Source: Pomphorhynchus laevis | Lineage: Eukaryota; Acanthocephala; Palaeacanthocephala; Echinorhynchida; Pomphorhynchidae | NCBI GenBank assembly: GCA_012934845.2 | Contig: WNNJ02002212.1 | Location: 1 to 64,000, forward strand | Length of the DNA: 64,000 nt | Reading direction: 5' to 3' | Notes under the pieces: generated by a model | Told to the model about the DNA's origin: nothing | Database searches by the model: none | What the model saw: the letters and a program-made list of their open reading frames with translations, nothing else | Made by a program: the position numbers and the translations under genes | In this document: in pieces, positions 12,260 to 23,860 of the stretch | How the letters are laid out: each line of letters opens with the position of its first letter | Numbering within the stretch: the first letter of the stretch is position 1

Positions 12260-13996
12260 ATGTATATAAATGAACAATTAGAAATATTAAAACAACTTTT
12301 AAGAGATAATAAGCTAAAAGAACTTTATGTAAATATAATAAGTTTTTCTAAAGATATCATATGTTCAATAAATCAAAAATTAATTAACGACTATGATAGG
12401 CTAAGTTGTATAATAGACAGTTATTGTAATACAAAATACTATAATCGTACAATAAATGTTAATAATAACAATAGAAAATATACATTAACCATAAACTTCA
12501 TTAATAAATGTATAGATAACATAAATATAGCCGGACTTTTAAATAATTCTAAAAGTAAAGAAATAATAGGGTCAGATTTAAGTAAATATATTCCTAAAAT
12601 AAGGTATAAACTCCTACCACCATTAGGAAGAAAAATTTGCAATTATAATAAAGAATTAAAATCAATATGTAACGATAATATTAGAAACATAATGGAAACA
12701 GAATGCTATTGTAAAAGTCTTAGTTTTGATAAAATAAATGAAGATATATACCCATAATCTAGAATTAATTGAAAATTGTGAATTAAGAAAGCTGCTATCA
12801 AAAGGGTATAAATATAGATTAAATAATAACAACGACAAAAATAAAATTTACAATTCGTTTTATAATAATTTAAACGCTTACTTTAGTAAGCTGATTAATA
12901 GTGAAAGCTCGAATATATCTAAGATAAACATTTGGAAAGATTATATATTTGATAAAATTAAAAATAAAATGAAAATAACAAACAATTATAAAAGGAAAGA
13001 TCAAATTAAAAAAGATATGTATACAGAACTTACTAAATTAAAGGATAACTATATAATAACAACTATTGATAAAGAGAGTAATAACTTTGTTTTCATATGC
13101 AAAAAGCTTTATAATGATATACTAATGAAAGAGATTAATTCTAATGATTTAAATGTAAATCCAACATATGAACGTAGTGAGTTGAGTTTAGAAACAATTA
13201 TTAAAAGTCACTGTTCTATAATGGATAAAAATGCTTAAAGTTTAATCAGATAATAAAACTATACCTATATTATATTGGAATCTAAAATTACATAAAATCC
13301 AATAAAACCTAGGTTCATATGTAGTGCGTTTAAATGTACATTAAAACCACTTAAAGCACACTTCAAAATATATTGTAAGGTAATCGAAATTAATACTGGT
13401 ATAAAACACTATTTCAGTATTAATTCTACAAAAGAATTTTTAGAACAGACAAAAGGAATAAATTTTAAAAATATAAATACATACGATTTTAGTACTCTTT
13501 ATACAAATCTAGATTTAGTAGATATTAAAGAAGCGTTAGTAAAATTAATTAATCTTATATTCGGAAAAAGATATACATATATATGTTATAATAATTATAA
13601 CGCCTATCTAACAAAAATTAAACCATCAAATAAATATAAATATATGGATAAAATTGAATTAATAGAATCCTTAAATATTTTGATAAATCAAAATTATTTA
13701 AAAGTAGGGACATCTATATTTAGACAAGTAAAAGGTGTTCCAATGGGTGGTAATAGTAGCCCAATTATAGCTGACTTGTTTTTAAGCTTTATAGAATATG
13801 AATTTGTTCATAACTGTGTAAAAACTAAATCTAAACAATATAAATATATGAAATATATGTTTCGATACATTGATGATATATGTGTATTTAATTCTAATGA
13901 TTTTTATTCAATTAGTGAGCACATTTATCCAGAAAGCCTTATTCTTAACAAAACCAATATTAATGATAAAGAAGGTGTATATCTAGATATTTTATT
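12260..13996 (+). pseudogene. PLE reverse transcriptase
   Basis: PLE RT signatures are present: TYDFSTLYTNL (motif A region), GVPMGGNSSPIIADLFL (motif B) and [10 protein letters not shown] (catalytic YIDD). A thumb-proximal HIYPESLILNKTNIND block also occurs in the copies at 39,025 and 16,089. The base composition is very A-rich and Asn/Lys codons dominate, as in the other copies, so this family has its own compositional signature. Pieces of the same coding region recur at 43,780-44,050 and 44,340-44,680. Broken in several places. Confidence 0.8.
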
Positions 13997-14140
13997 CCAT
14001 GAATAAAGTAAATAATCAAGCCGTGATTTTATAGATGATTGCATGGGTATATTTTAATAAAAATTGATTATTGTCATTTGATATAGACGAATTGTTATAT
14101 AAGTGAAATAATTATTTTTATTAAGTTAGTCAGTTTTTTC

Positions 14141-15120
14141 TTAAGTTGAAAAAGTCGCCTTTCCACGGGTCGACCGTGCCGAGCGCATGCAAGCAGATGC
14201 TGCACGCGCAAGTTCAAAAGACAACTTCCTATTTATCTTTGTAATATTGTCTGAGTAATTTGAAGTGTTTCTCTGTGACATCGCCGTAGCAATAGTCTTG
14301 ATAAGTCTTCCAGCATCACCGCTAAAACCTCCCACTGTCGAAAATACTAACGGAATGAATGATCCGCGTTCGATTCTGCGTACACGTTCTTCGTATTTGG
14401 CTACTTTCTTCAATTCGTTATATTGAAACGAAGAAGATGGGCTGCGGTTGACATAAGATTAAGCAACTGTAGAGAATATAGTGACATCAAAAAATGTCCG
14501 CTCAAATCTTGATCCTTCCAATCACATTCATAAAATGTTCAATCGTGCATTCTATCCTAGAGTCGTTGTAGTTGATTCCATCGAAAATCCGGTCGTCGCT
14601 GGAGATAATGTTGGTTCAATTTCCACACAAGGAAATACTTCCGAAATGATACTTGCCATTAAATTACGAATCGAATCGTGCCTAATCGTAGGGAGCCCGC
14701 CTTTCTTGCAGCTCATGGCGTGTGGCATATCTAAACTTGAACAGCACTTACACAAGTTCTTGACTAAATCTACTGGAGTCCATCCATATCGGGTACAAAT
14801 AGCATCCTTAAACTCACGAGGAGACAATCGGAAATTATCGATTGATAACGGAAACGCACTTAGCCAGGAATAAGCGCCGTCCCGAAAATAGGCGCAAGGC
14901 GGTTGGCAATAATAGGATCAGTTAATAGGGGTGATTGCTGTAGTCTTTTACGAAATGAGGTGATTCTATTAGATGTAAGACGGCATAATTCAATTCCTTG
15001 AATGTTGCGGAGCTCATTTCCTTCCATTCCGGTTTCGTAGGTTTCGCACATTGTCTGTGAGCTGTAATAGTCTAAGGAAGCTGTAAACGTTGGATCATAT
15101 ATTCCTATTCCCCCTTAATT
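14141..15120 (-). pseudogene. REL-type LINE C-terminal region (CCHC + nuclease-like domain)
   Basis: Reading down the minus strand there is an RT-distal block (LTSNRITSFRKRLQQSPLL), SPREFKDAICTRYGW, then a zinc-binding-like motif CKCCSSLDMPHAMSCKKGG followed by IRHDSIRNLM, then RTFFDVTIF and finally KYEERVRRIERGSFIPLVFS. The Cys-Cys-His-Cys then RHN then D...DV order matches the restriction-like endonuclease end of R2-like and related LINEs. The order is preserved but spread over several frames, with indels near 14,440-14,550 and 14,830-14,860. The RT itself is missing. It abuts the truncated PLE in opposite orientation. Confidence 0.6.
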
Positions 15121-15227
15121 TATCGGCATGGTGAGAACCAAATTCCAATTGTCATCTATATTTTGATTTAGTAGTGCTGGAATCAGTTCATTCTATATCA
15201 TCAATATAAGTTGGGTCAATTCAGACT

Positions 15228-16307
15228 CTTTGCACAGTATAGAGCGAGTGAGGTAGCTCCATAACTGAGTCTACGTATTTAATATAATTTTAAAATAAAA
15301 AATAAATAAAAAAAATAAAAAAATAACATTGCTAAATCACTAAATCGTGAAATAATTATTAATAATATAATAATTATTGATAATAAATATTATTACATTA
15401 AATGGCAAAATAACGTTTTAAGTTAGTGATATTATCTGAATAAGATGTAAAATAGCAAATAATATAATAATTTGGCCGTTTGATTCTGAATTTATCCGAA
15501 ATTCACCTGCAATTAGGTTACTGTAAATGTTATTTAATTTCGCGAGATTTGGCGATTATGAAATAGTATATTATAAATACAGTTGAAACTTCGTAGTTAT
15601 ATTTTCTGATTACTTCTGAAGAAAGAGTAACACTCGAAATGTCAAAGACGTAATCATTATGCTTACCAGTTTTCATTGAAAATAAATCAATTCAGCTAAC
15701 TAAGTCTACGTATTTGATATAATTTTAAAATAAAAAATAAATAAATAACTAAATAAAAATAATATTGCTAAATCATTAAATCAAAATTTAATAATTAGAT
15801 AATAAATAATTATAAATAACTGTTCTACGATTTTATAACTTATAAAAAGTTAAAATAAAAAATTAATTTAAAATAAAAGTCAATTATTACGAATTAACTA
15901 ATAAATCACAGACGTTGTATCAGAATAAGGATTAGAGGTCATCAGGAGGAATTGCTATGTTATCATGTTTCGGGCCATATTATTTTACCCAACATAGCAG
16001 TGGGACCAACTACATGCTGATGACGTATTTCCTCCGATAAAATTTAATTATTTAGTGTACCTTAATCTAAATAATTATTGGAGCTGGATCAAAGAAAATA
16101 ATTTATTTTTGATATTTCGCTAACTTCTGTTATAGTAATAACAGAAGGATACATACCTTCTAGAAATATACATTCTTTATCATTAATATGGGTTTTATTT
16201 AGAATAAGGCTACCTGGATAAATTTGTTCACTTATTGAATAAAATTTTTTAAAAATTAATAAAAATAAAAAACTAAACCGTATATAAATAAAAATACTAA
16301 ACTGCAA
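15228..16307 (-). mobile_element. minus-strand PLE tail cluster (two 3' tails and a short RT piece)
   Basis: The segment 15,907-16,050 is the reverse complement of the structured tail at 39,575-39,735. The AT-rich stretches beginning AGTCTACGTATTT at about 15,267 and 15,690 both match the distal PLE tail near 39,888-39,915. A short frame at 16,089-16,307 (minus) carries QIYPGSLILNKTHINDKE, the same block found in the PLE RT at 13,920-13,970. Together these indicate at least two nested or tandem minus-strand insertions of the same PLE family, reduced to their 3' ends. Confidence 0.65.
15616..15661 (+). ncRNA. hammerhead-like core beside PLE tails (degenerate)
   Basis: CTGAAGA (15,616-15,622) is followed by a four-pair stem GAGT/ACTC with an AAC loop (15,625-15,635) and then GAAA (15,636-15,639). 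After that comes a possible stem III, ATGTC/GACGT with an AAA loop. Two extra A residues lie before stem II, and stem I next to the core does not pair well (only a displaced TGATTA/TAATCA). This looks like a decayed PLE-type hammerhead. Confidence 0.35.
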
Positions 16308-18026
16308 ATTATAAAGATGATGGACAACGGTTTCTTGTTAAGTTTATATATAATAAAATTAGTAATATTAAAATGCAATAATTATATTAAATATAATTAA
16401 ATGTTCATTATTGATAATTTGTTTATATTTTATTCACATCTGTGTATTGTCACATTAGGATTACTGTTAGCAAAATGTTAACAGTTTTTTTATTTTTTTT
16501 CTTTAAATAGATTGATAAATTCTTTCAAAATAAATTTAAAAATAACTAGCCAGAGCTGTTGTTTAACTTGTTAGTAACTTTATTTAGTTTTATAACTATC
16601 CATTTGTTCTTTTGTTGCAGTTTCGTTATGTATATAAACGAAGAAGGTTTCTTCCTTATTTCTATACATTTACGAAATATTTTAGTCCTTAAATAAATAT
16701 TTAAATCTGCGCACATTAATTCTGATTTAATACTAACATATATTCCATTTCATAGAAAGTTCAGCGTTCATATACTTAAATTTTATTCGAACTTAGATCA
16801 ATAGCTATGCCATAATAAAATAATTGTACGAAATATGTTGGGTATGATGATTCCCATTTATCAAAGATCCGAGAAAGAAAATAAATAATATTTTATAATG
16901 ACATAAAAATATTTAAGAAAAATGCAAGCAATGTTAGCGAATCATTTACACAGTGCGTACAGTTTATGTAACAAAATTAAAAACGACAGACTAAGTACAA
17001 ATTTAAAATTCTTCAAAAGTTACATGTGCAAGTGCAATTATGGACAAGGCAATAACATTGAAAACGCCTGTGTACTCAGAATCTTCAAATTAAAGTGTCT
17101 TATACTTGAAGAATATTTATTTTAGGCTTTGCTGATTAAAATAAAGCTAGAAAGCTACATTATCTTTTATAATTAATGTGAAATATAGCAAATTAATTTA
17201 TATAGTGGTCATATTTTGTAGGGCTATATTTTCACGTAATTAAATGGATACAAATTTAGAATGTACGTATATTTAAAGGTTAATCGTTAAACACAAAAAA
17301 TCAGTATCCAAATCGATAAATGGATACTAATAAATTTAGATCAACACTATTTAAAAGATAATACGAAAATAAACCAAGTAAATTAGCGGTTCTACAGTTG
17401 TACACATTACGTAATGGACTAATGCATACGCATAAATTACGTAGAAAACGACTATACCACCGCCTTGGATGATACACCATTTCGTTAGCAAAATTAGCAT
17501 AGAGGTCAATCAACTACAGCATTTATAAAAAATAAAGCCGTTTAACACACGAACAATCTTCTTTGTAGGCTCCAGACAATGCAAAACGTTACATTTTGCC
17601 TCTACGGCATTGAAGGTATTTTACACACCTTTGTTCAAGCGTCAATAAGGTAGGTAATTTATCATAAGTCTAAAAAACTTACATATAATCTGGGAAACAT
17701 CCATACTCAAGAAAAAATATATTCTCGAATTTGTTCAATTACATAACTGGCAATAATAAATATTTGCAAAACACGTTATAGAGAAGCTTATCTTGTTCTC
17801 TTTTCAACTATATTTGAAGTTCTTCAAGTAGAATCCAGAAACCCTATTCACAATAATGTTAAACTTAGGTATCTTATTTGTGATACGACAATTGGAAAAT
17901 GTATTTTTAATTAAGAACAGTGGAATTAATATGACTTATCTGATTAAGTCATATCTTAGAAACGTTGCCCAAGTAAATTCCATCATCTATGTTTTTCAAG
18001 CATTACTGGTAAATATGACAGCACTG
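16308..18026. other. AT-rich DNA, nothing recognised
   Basis: No exon, domain or clear repeat is supported. A minus-strand open frame at 17,301-17,513 reads like a possible retroelement C-terminal scrap (RNVYNCRTANL) but is too weak to assign. Confidence 0.5.
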
Positions 18027-18144
18027 TAGTATCATCCCCATATACTATATATAATTATTAATAAGCAGGGGATGGTTTATACATACATTTCACAACCATC
18101 TCTTGTTAATTAATAATTATATATAGTATATAGGGATGATACTA
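18027..18144. mobile_element. 118-bp fold-back MITE flanked by TA
   Basis: The left arm starts TA-GTATCATCCCCATATACT and the right arm, on the other strand, starts TA-GTATCATCCCTATATACT. The arms match over about 50 bases with roughly five differences, separated by a short spacer. The flanking TA on both sides is the insertion signature of Tc1/mariner-type elements. No ORF. It is the best-preserved of the small fold-backs. Confidence 0.75.
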
Positions 18145-18789
18145 GAACACTTTATATATACAGCATACATATACATAGGGATCCAGGATTGTAGAGCTGT
18201 CTTTAATCGCGGAAATAATGAATTCAACGCAAACGAATTGTAACAGTAATTTTAGCAGAACCGATGTCCTTCTTAATTATGTACGTAAATTTTGACGTAC
18301 CCATGAAAATCTGGCGATATTAATTTGCAGATGATATAATCCTAGCTCTAATATCGGCTACGATTTTTCATAAATGGATAAAAAAAACAAGGAAATGTAT
18401 AAATTTCCTTACTACGTGGCTGTCTCTCTTGAATTTGTCATGATGAGAAAAGTAATGCGATTGAAATCTCTTTATGTTAATCCGTAACCAAATCTGATAT
18501 AACCGAAAGATGTGGGAAATGAACACCAGGCATATGAGTAGTACTGATAATATAAATCACTATTATACAATAATGAAATGTTAATGTAATACACTATCAC
18601 ACCAGTAATTAAAATTGTTAGTATTATATTAATATTAATATTTTTTTAAAAATTAGCAAGCTAACGTTGTTCGTTCAACTACCTCTCAAGATCGCATTTT
18701 CTAACCCACTTCAACAAAATTCAAGATTCTAGCTAAAATACTTAGCTATAAAATTTTAGAGCTTCTGCTTCAAAATTCAAAATTTAAAA

Positions 18790-18935
18790 AATGGATTAAC
18801 ATCAGTTATTTTTAAATATTGGAGATCTCATTATAGACACCAGTTGAACCGGAATAGGGCGAGCTTTGCTCGCTTAAACTTGCTCAGTCATTTTTAGAAG
18901 AAATTTAAGAAGCAGTTTGTTACTTAGCATCATAA
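18790..18935 (+). mobile_element. short degenerate fragment of LINE family-1 ORF2
   Basis: The stretch with AATAGGGCGAGCTTTGCTCG and GCTCAGTCATTTTTAGAAG aligns with 27,215-27,300 of copy B (ATAGGGCGAGTATTGCTCG, TCTCAGTCTTCCTTTTGGAAG). Only the linker between endonuclease and RT is present. Confidence 0.6.
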
Positions 18936-21896
18936 CGTTTCGGTTTATATTAGTAGATTAAGCCTTTAAAATTTTTGCCGAAGGGTATTTCTCACAACAA
19001 TTATATAGACATTCCTATTTTTCAGCTTCCATATATATATATATTCTCAACGCCTGAAATCAATCAAAAACTAACCCAAATTCCACCAGTATTTATTCAC
19101 CCGTGTTATTTTAATAGGTAGTCAGAAGTAAACGATTGCCGTCATACTGCGGTTAGCATGTTCCAATAATGCAAGTATTTTGATCTACAGTAAACTATTT
19201 TAACTAATAAAAGTTCTATTGAATTGCCTAAAATATTGAAGGCTAATTTTGGTTCAAACGTTCAACATATTATATACAAAATGGGGCACATAATATTAGT
19301 GATCACCTAGTAGCCGTAAAGTGTCGTCTCAACGTTTTCATGAGTACATTTGAGCTTGCATTGCAGATTCATCAGTAGAAAGAGTACATCGGTTTGTTCG
19401 ATAAATCCTGTAAGCATTCTTAAATCTGTATATTTTGATTTTAATGCATTAAAGTATAGTGCTTAATTCTTTATATGCTCCTTCTTTCATTACTCAGAAT
19501 GTCTGTTAATAGGATGGAAATACTGATTACATCAAAGATTTTAATATGAATACAGCCCGTTTTTCTCTTCAGTTCTATCTAAAGTATGGTGTTCTTCCAG
19601 GTTCGTTTCACCAATTATGTATTTAGTTATATCAATTAAAACTCTCTTGCACTATTAACATTTTATCTTATGCAGTGATAAATAAAATATTTACCATTAC
19701 CCTGTTTTCAACACGCTGATCTGAAAATATTGTCTCTAGAATAGAATCATCTAATTCTTTTAAATATAAAAAGACAAGCTTATCCATCTGAATACTTTTA
19801 AATTCCAGGTAGCTAATTTTTAATGACGACCCAAAAACCGTACAAGTGTCAAAAACGTTGATTGTCACAAAACTTGATACTATATAGCCCTTGCTTATTT
19901 ATACACATAGAGCTAGAGAAGGACACTTAATCCTTGCATATTTTTACACATAGAGTTATGAAAGGACACTTAATTCTTCCTTAATTTTACACACAGAGTA
20001 AGATAATGTATTTCATAATTTCGGTGAATTTCGGCAGCCAGATTTGACTTGAGTAGGATTAAAAATGTCTGGAAATAAGCAAGCTATGAAATCGAGTTAA
20101 TGATTGCTATTGATAGATTTAGTTCTGGTACGTATTTATTCTTATTGGGCTATCTCTTAAATCGTATTTTTTTCAGAAGTAGAACTTTGGATTAAAAATT
20201 GAGGTCTATCAACGTCGTATTGCATTGAATAAGAACAAATGTGCGCAGATATATGTCATTTAGTTGTTTGGCGTTTTGTTTGGCTCAGTTATTTGATTTA
20301 GTGTTATAGTATTTCAGCAGGGTCTAATCCTCCTACCTAACATGCTGATAAAGAAATTATCCGACCTTTTATTGTTTGTCCTATTTTATATTATAACTAA
20401 TTTAAGTAAAAATTATTATTTTGTATAATAAGATACTGCAAGTATCGTTTTAAACATTTCTGGATATTTAAAAATTAAATTACGTTATCAAGTCATGATT
20501 ATAAATCAATGAATTTACAAAATTAAATATCTAGTTTATAGTCGGACTGAAATTAACTTATTTTTGTATCTATTGACATTACAATTAATAAATTTAAGCA
20601 CGAGTTTGAATGCAATTATTGTACTATATTGCATAAACTACTAAATGAACAATATAATAATTACAAATATTTATTAATATATCGTGGAATTACTATTATT
20701 ATATAATATTATTACAAATATTATTACGTAATATTTTAGTATAAAATTTGTTTAATAAATTTTGTTTATTTATTTCAAGACTTATGCTCAATTTAACTGT
20801 GCAGTTGTTAAATCCATTGATTGATTGGATTATAAAAATTTACCCATCAAATGTTCGGCTAATAGACCTAGTGAAGATTCTAGTATAAATATATATTTAT
20901 TCTATATTAAATATAAAAATATACATTTTTATCCGTAATGTATAGATTAATTGCAAATATGCCTCACAAATTAAAAGGTTTTCTATTTTAAAATATAAAG
21001 GTAGCTTGTTTTTATTTTTTAAATATGTTCTAACTAACGATTGTTTATTTTTAGTGAATAAACATTTTTCAGGATTGCTCGTTCGGATGGAATGTGCACT
21101 TCATTGAAACTATGAACAGCTACAATTTATAGTAATTTTCGATCGTTGCTAAACTTTGAGATGAACTCAAACCCACATGTATGTCATTCGTATCTACTGT
21201 CAGGTATTTATTATTTAAAATAAAATCCAATATCTTTATACATTCTATAAGCCTAAACTAATCGCGATATTGGTAATGTATGTAATAAATAAATTTTTAA
21301 ATGATACAAACCGGGTTTCAGTAAATCGATAGGAATACCTATTGGCTTTTCAGGACAAAGCATGGTGGCATATTAATATCAATTTAGTTTATTTGATACA
21401 GATAGTGAACTTAAGACCATATCAGTTTATGACACTAACTAAATTGGAAATTATAATTAAGCCAGAATTAAGGTTTAGATTGAAAGTTGAAAATCATTTG
21501 ATGGATTGACCAGACAATTGTTTTTATTTGTTTTTAAACAACACAAAACTTAAATTAAATAGCAGAACATTGTAATTAAGAACATTGTAATAAAGATTTC
21601 TTCGGTTATGTCTATTTAAAAACTCGTGTAATTAGACTTAAGTAAAATGAAACTCAAAATCGTAACTCTTTAGATATACATCCACTAAACATAAGAAATC
21701 TGCACAAATTAAAGAACTATATGTAAATAAAATTAAGTGAGAAAAACACTAAACGGGATCTATAAATCGGCGGTGATTATATATAATAAAATTTTGCTGG
21801 ATTACACAAAGTGATTTGGAGCATAAACCAGCTATGAAGGTACAATTCCTTCATTACTTCCAACTCGATACACGTTAACTCACAACATGCCAGATT
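18936..21896. other. AT-rich DNA, nothing recognised except a short direct repeat
   Basis: A ~43-bp unit containing ACACATAGAG...GGACACTTAAT is repeated about two and a half times at 19,893-19,998. The rest has no domain-bearing frame, supported exon or recognisable element. Confidence 0.5.
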
Positions 21897-22800
21897 TTAG
21901 CCTGACATGTTTCAATAAAAAGGAATTTAGTGCCTGATGCATGGTTAAACTGCAATACGCACTGCCATGCACAGAGCTTATGCTAAATTTCCTCTGATGA
22001 TTCAGATTAAGGGTAGTTCTGTTTTTCGAGCTTTAAACACTGTTTAAGCGTGTGTTAATGGTGCCTATTGATGATTATTAAAGTCACGATCCTGATGAGC
22101 TCCGTTAGAGCGAAACGCGTATACCGTTGTGAAGTTTGTCGTCACACATAGGATGACTGGGCATACGTAGCTACTTTGAATAATGTAAGAATAATTCGGT
22201 TATATTTCTTAGTCTGATCAGGATATATAGAATGCTGCCTGGTGTTTATGTCTCCTCGTGATAAAAAATATAGTGATTTATTGATGATTACACCATTGAT
22301 TGTCTCAGGGTAGGTGTAAGAACAAATTATATTTTATATATTTGCACACTTTTAAGTGTCCCTGTTAAACAGCATTTCTATTAAAAAGAATTTAGTGCCT
22401 GATGCATGGTTAAACTGTAATAGTCACTGCCATGCACAGAGCTTATGCTAAATTCCCTCCGATGATTCAGATTAAGGGTAGTTCTATTTTTCAAGCTTTA
22501 AACACTGTTTAAGCGTGTGTTAAGGTGCCTATTGATGATTATTAAAGTCACGATACTGATGAGTTACGTTAGAGCGAAAAGCGTATACCGTTGTTGAAGT
22601 TTGTCGTCACACATTGGATGGCTGGGCATACGTAGCGACTTTGAATAATGCAAGAATAATTCAGTTCTGTTTCTTAGTCTGATGAGGATATATAGAATGC
22701 TGCCTGGTGTTTATGTCTCCTCATGATAAAAAATATGGTGATTTATTGATTATTACACCATTGATTGTCTCAGGGCAGGTGTAACAACAAGTTATATATA
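21897..22800 (+). repeat. tandem dimer of a 464-bp hammerhead-bearing unit (retrozyme-like)
   Basis: Two head-to-tail copies share nearly every block in order: AATTTAGTGCCTGATGCATGG, CACTGCCATGCACAGAGCTT, CTTTAAACACTGTTTAAGCG, a hammerhead-like core, GTCGTCACACAT, GCTGCCTGGTGTTTATG and TACACCATTGATTGTCTCAG. The two CTGATGA boxes lie 464 bp apart (22,092 and 22,556). There is no coding capacity. Tandem few-hundred-bp units with one hammerhead each is the genomic form described for animal retrozymes. The copies differ at several per cent of sites, so this is not a recent assembly artefact. Confidence 0.7.
22092..22115 (+). ncRNA. hammerhead ribozyme core, 464-bp family, copy 1
   Basis: CTGATGA (22,092-22,098), a perfect four-pair stem II GCTC/GAGC closing a CGTTA loop (22,099-22,111) and GAAA (22,112-22,115) form the exact hammerhead catalytic core. 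Downstream ACG can pair with CGT before a C at GTC (about 22,140-22,143), giving a short stem III and a canonical GUC site. Stem I next to the core pairs poorly; AGTCA and TGACT further out can pair. Activity is therefore uncertain. The second copy at 22,556-22,579 keeps CTGATGA and GAAA but has lost stem II pairing. Confidence 0.55.
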
Positions 22801-22892
22801 TATGATTTGTGTTTTCTTGCTGCGAACTGGAATTCATCATGGATTCGTTTATATTTGTAAAATCCAATAAAAACGAGACTTCGACCAATTCT

Positions 22893-23085
22893 TTTATTTC
22901 GACAACGTTTCAACCCGCAGTAGGGTCTTCTTCAGGTCAGATATTGTTTTAATTTCTAATACCAAGAAAATTGTTTTAACCAGTTGTTAAAATTGTTTTA
23001 AAACAATTTTCTTGATATTAGCAAATTGAAGAATATCTGACCTGCAGAGGACACTACTGCGGGTCAAAACATTGTCGAAATAAAA
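22893..23085. repeat. inverted pair of PLE-type minimal hammerhead segments
   Basis: About 85 bp in minus orientation (CGACAACGTTTCAACCCGCAG... to CAGATATTG at 22,946) is mirrored by a plus copy ending ACTGCGGGTCAAAACATTGTC at about 23,073; the centre is an AT-rich palindrome (AAAATTGTTTTAA...). The minus arm holds CTGAAGA (complement of 22,929-22,935), an ACCC/GGGT stem and GAAACGTT. This is the short-stem-III form known from PLE terminal repeats, and GAC/GTC pair next to the core as stem I. The plus arm has drifted (CTGCAGA, CAAAAC). Confidence 0.55.
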
Positions 23086-23090
23086 GTATA

Positions 23091-23182
23091 TTTATATTTA
23101 TATATTTATATATTTATACATTTATATATTTATATATATTTATATATTTATATATATTTATATATATGAATTATATATATAA
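23091..23182. repeat. TATATTTATA low-complexity tract
   Basis: Repeated TATATTTATA and TATATATTTATA units run for about 90 bp directly after the inverted hammerhead pair. Confidence 0.8.
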
Positions 23183-23235
23183 AAAATTCACGCGGAATGG
23201 TATAATTTGAGAAATTATTCTTCATATTAGAAGTA

Positions 23236-23860
23236 AACCGATATATAGATACCTTGCGCCGACATTTGCCAGTGCTTTCGTATAAATTGGTAGTGCGAAA
23301 AATCGCTTGAAACTGTGGTCCAGGAGCCAAAACTGGCTACGATTGATTTTAAATCCATATGTGCTGCTAAATAACTGGACTTCGATCATCAGCTCCATCA
23401 ATATAATGTATCACTCCGAGACGCTCCTAACTGCCCAGCAGTCATCGTCAGTCGGATGAAGTGGTTAGGTGCGATTTGACTGCTTTTGTGATAACTGTAA
23501 AGTTATCACAATGAAAGTTATTTTATATATAGTTATCTTATATCACTGTTAAGTTATCTTATATATCAGCTTACTTATAAATAAGCCGATATATAGATAC
23601 CTTGCGCTGGCATTTGCAGGTGCTTTCGCGCTTATGATCTTATTTGATGAAGCGGTAGTGCTAATTCAGCACTCAATGATAATGACACTAGAGATTTTCT
23701 AGTGCATCATTCACGTGATTCTTTGATAGAGCCGTCTGCTAGTCCTCCTCGCCATCCAGCAGTCGGACGGTACTGGCACTGAAGTGTCATAGTGATGACG
23801 AAACGGCATCTAGCAGATATCTTCGTTGTTCTTCCGCGTCCGGCATATATATAAATTACA
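23236..23860 (+). repeat. tandemly repeated unit with a third hammerhead-like core
   Basis: CCGATATATAGATACCTTGCGC plus CATTTGC and GTGCTTTCG occur at 23,241 and again at 23,587, about 346 bp apart, and CCAGCAGTC recurs in both units. The second unit contains a hammerhead-like fold at 23,764-23,842: CTGAAGT, a perfect GTCAT/ATGAC stem II, GAAA, ACG/CGT stem III enclosing an ATCT/AGAT hairpin, and an outer CGGACG/CGTCCG stem I. The box reads CTGAAGT instead of CTGANGA, so this copy is probably inactive. No coding capacity. Confidence 0.45.

Larger units (their letters stand above)
11507..13996 (+). mobile_element. Penelope-like element with N-terminal GIY-YIG (Naiad-like), broken
   Basis: On one strand and in this order lie a leader with a palindrome (AGTTTAG...CTAAACT near 11,588-11,611), a zinc-finger plus GIY-YIG endonuclease region (11,660-12,215), and an RT with PLE-type motifs (12,260-13,996). 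In canonical Penelope and Athena-type elements the GIY-YIG lies after the RT; an N-terminal GIY-YIG is the published hallmark of the Naiad and Chlamys groups. A related copy at 39,025 shows that the RT protein ends without any downstream endonuclease, which supports the permuted order. The 3' part is truncated just after the catalytic block and abuts a minus-strand LINE relic. The element carries several breaks, about five or more, and is not functional. Confidence 0.7.

Noticed and set aside
17301-17513. 70-codon minus-strand frame with RNVYNCRTANL
   Set aside because: Faintly like a retroelement C terminus, but too short and without any second matching block.
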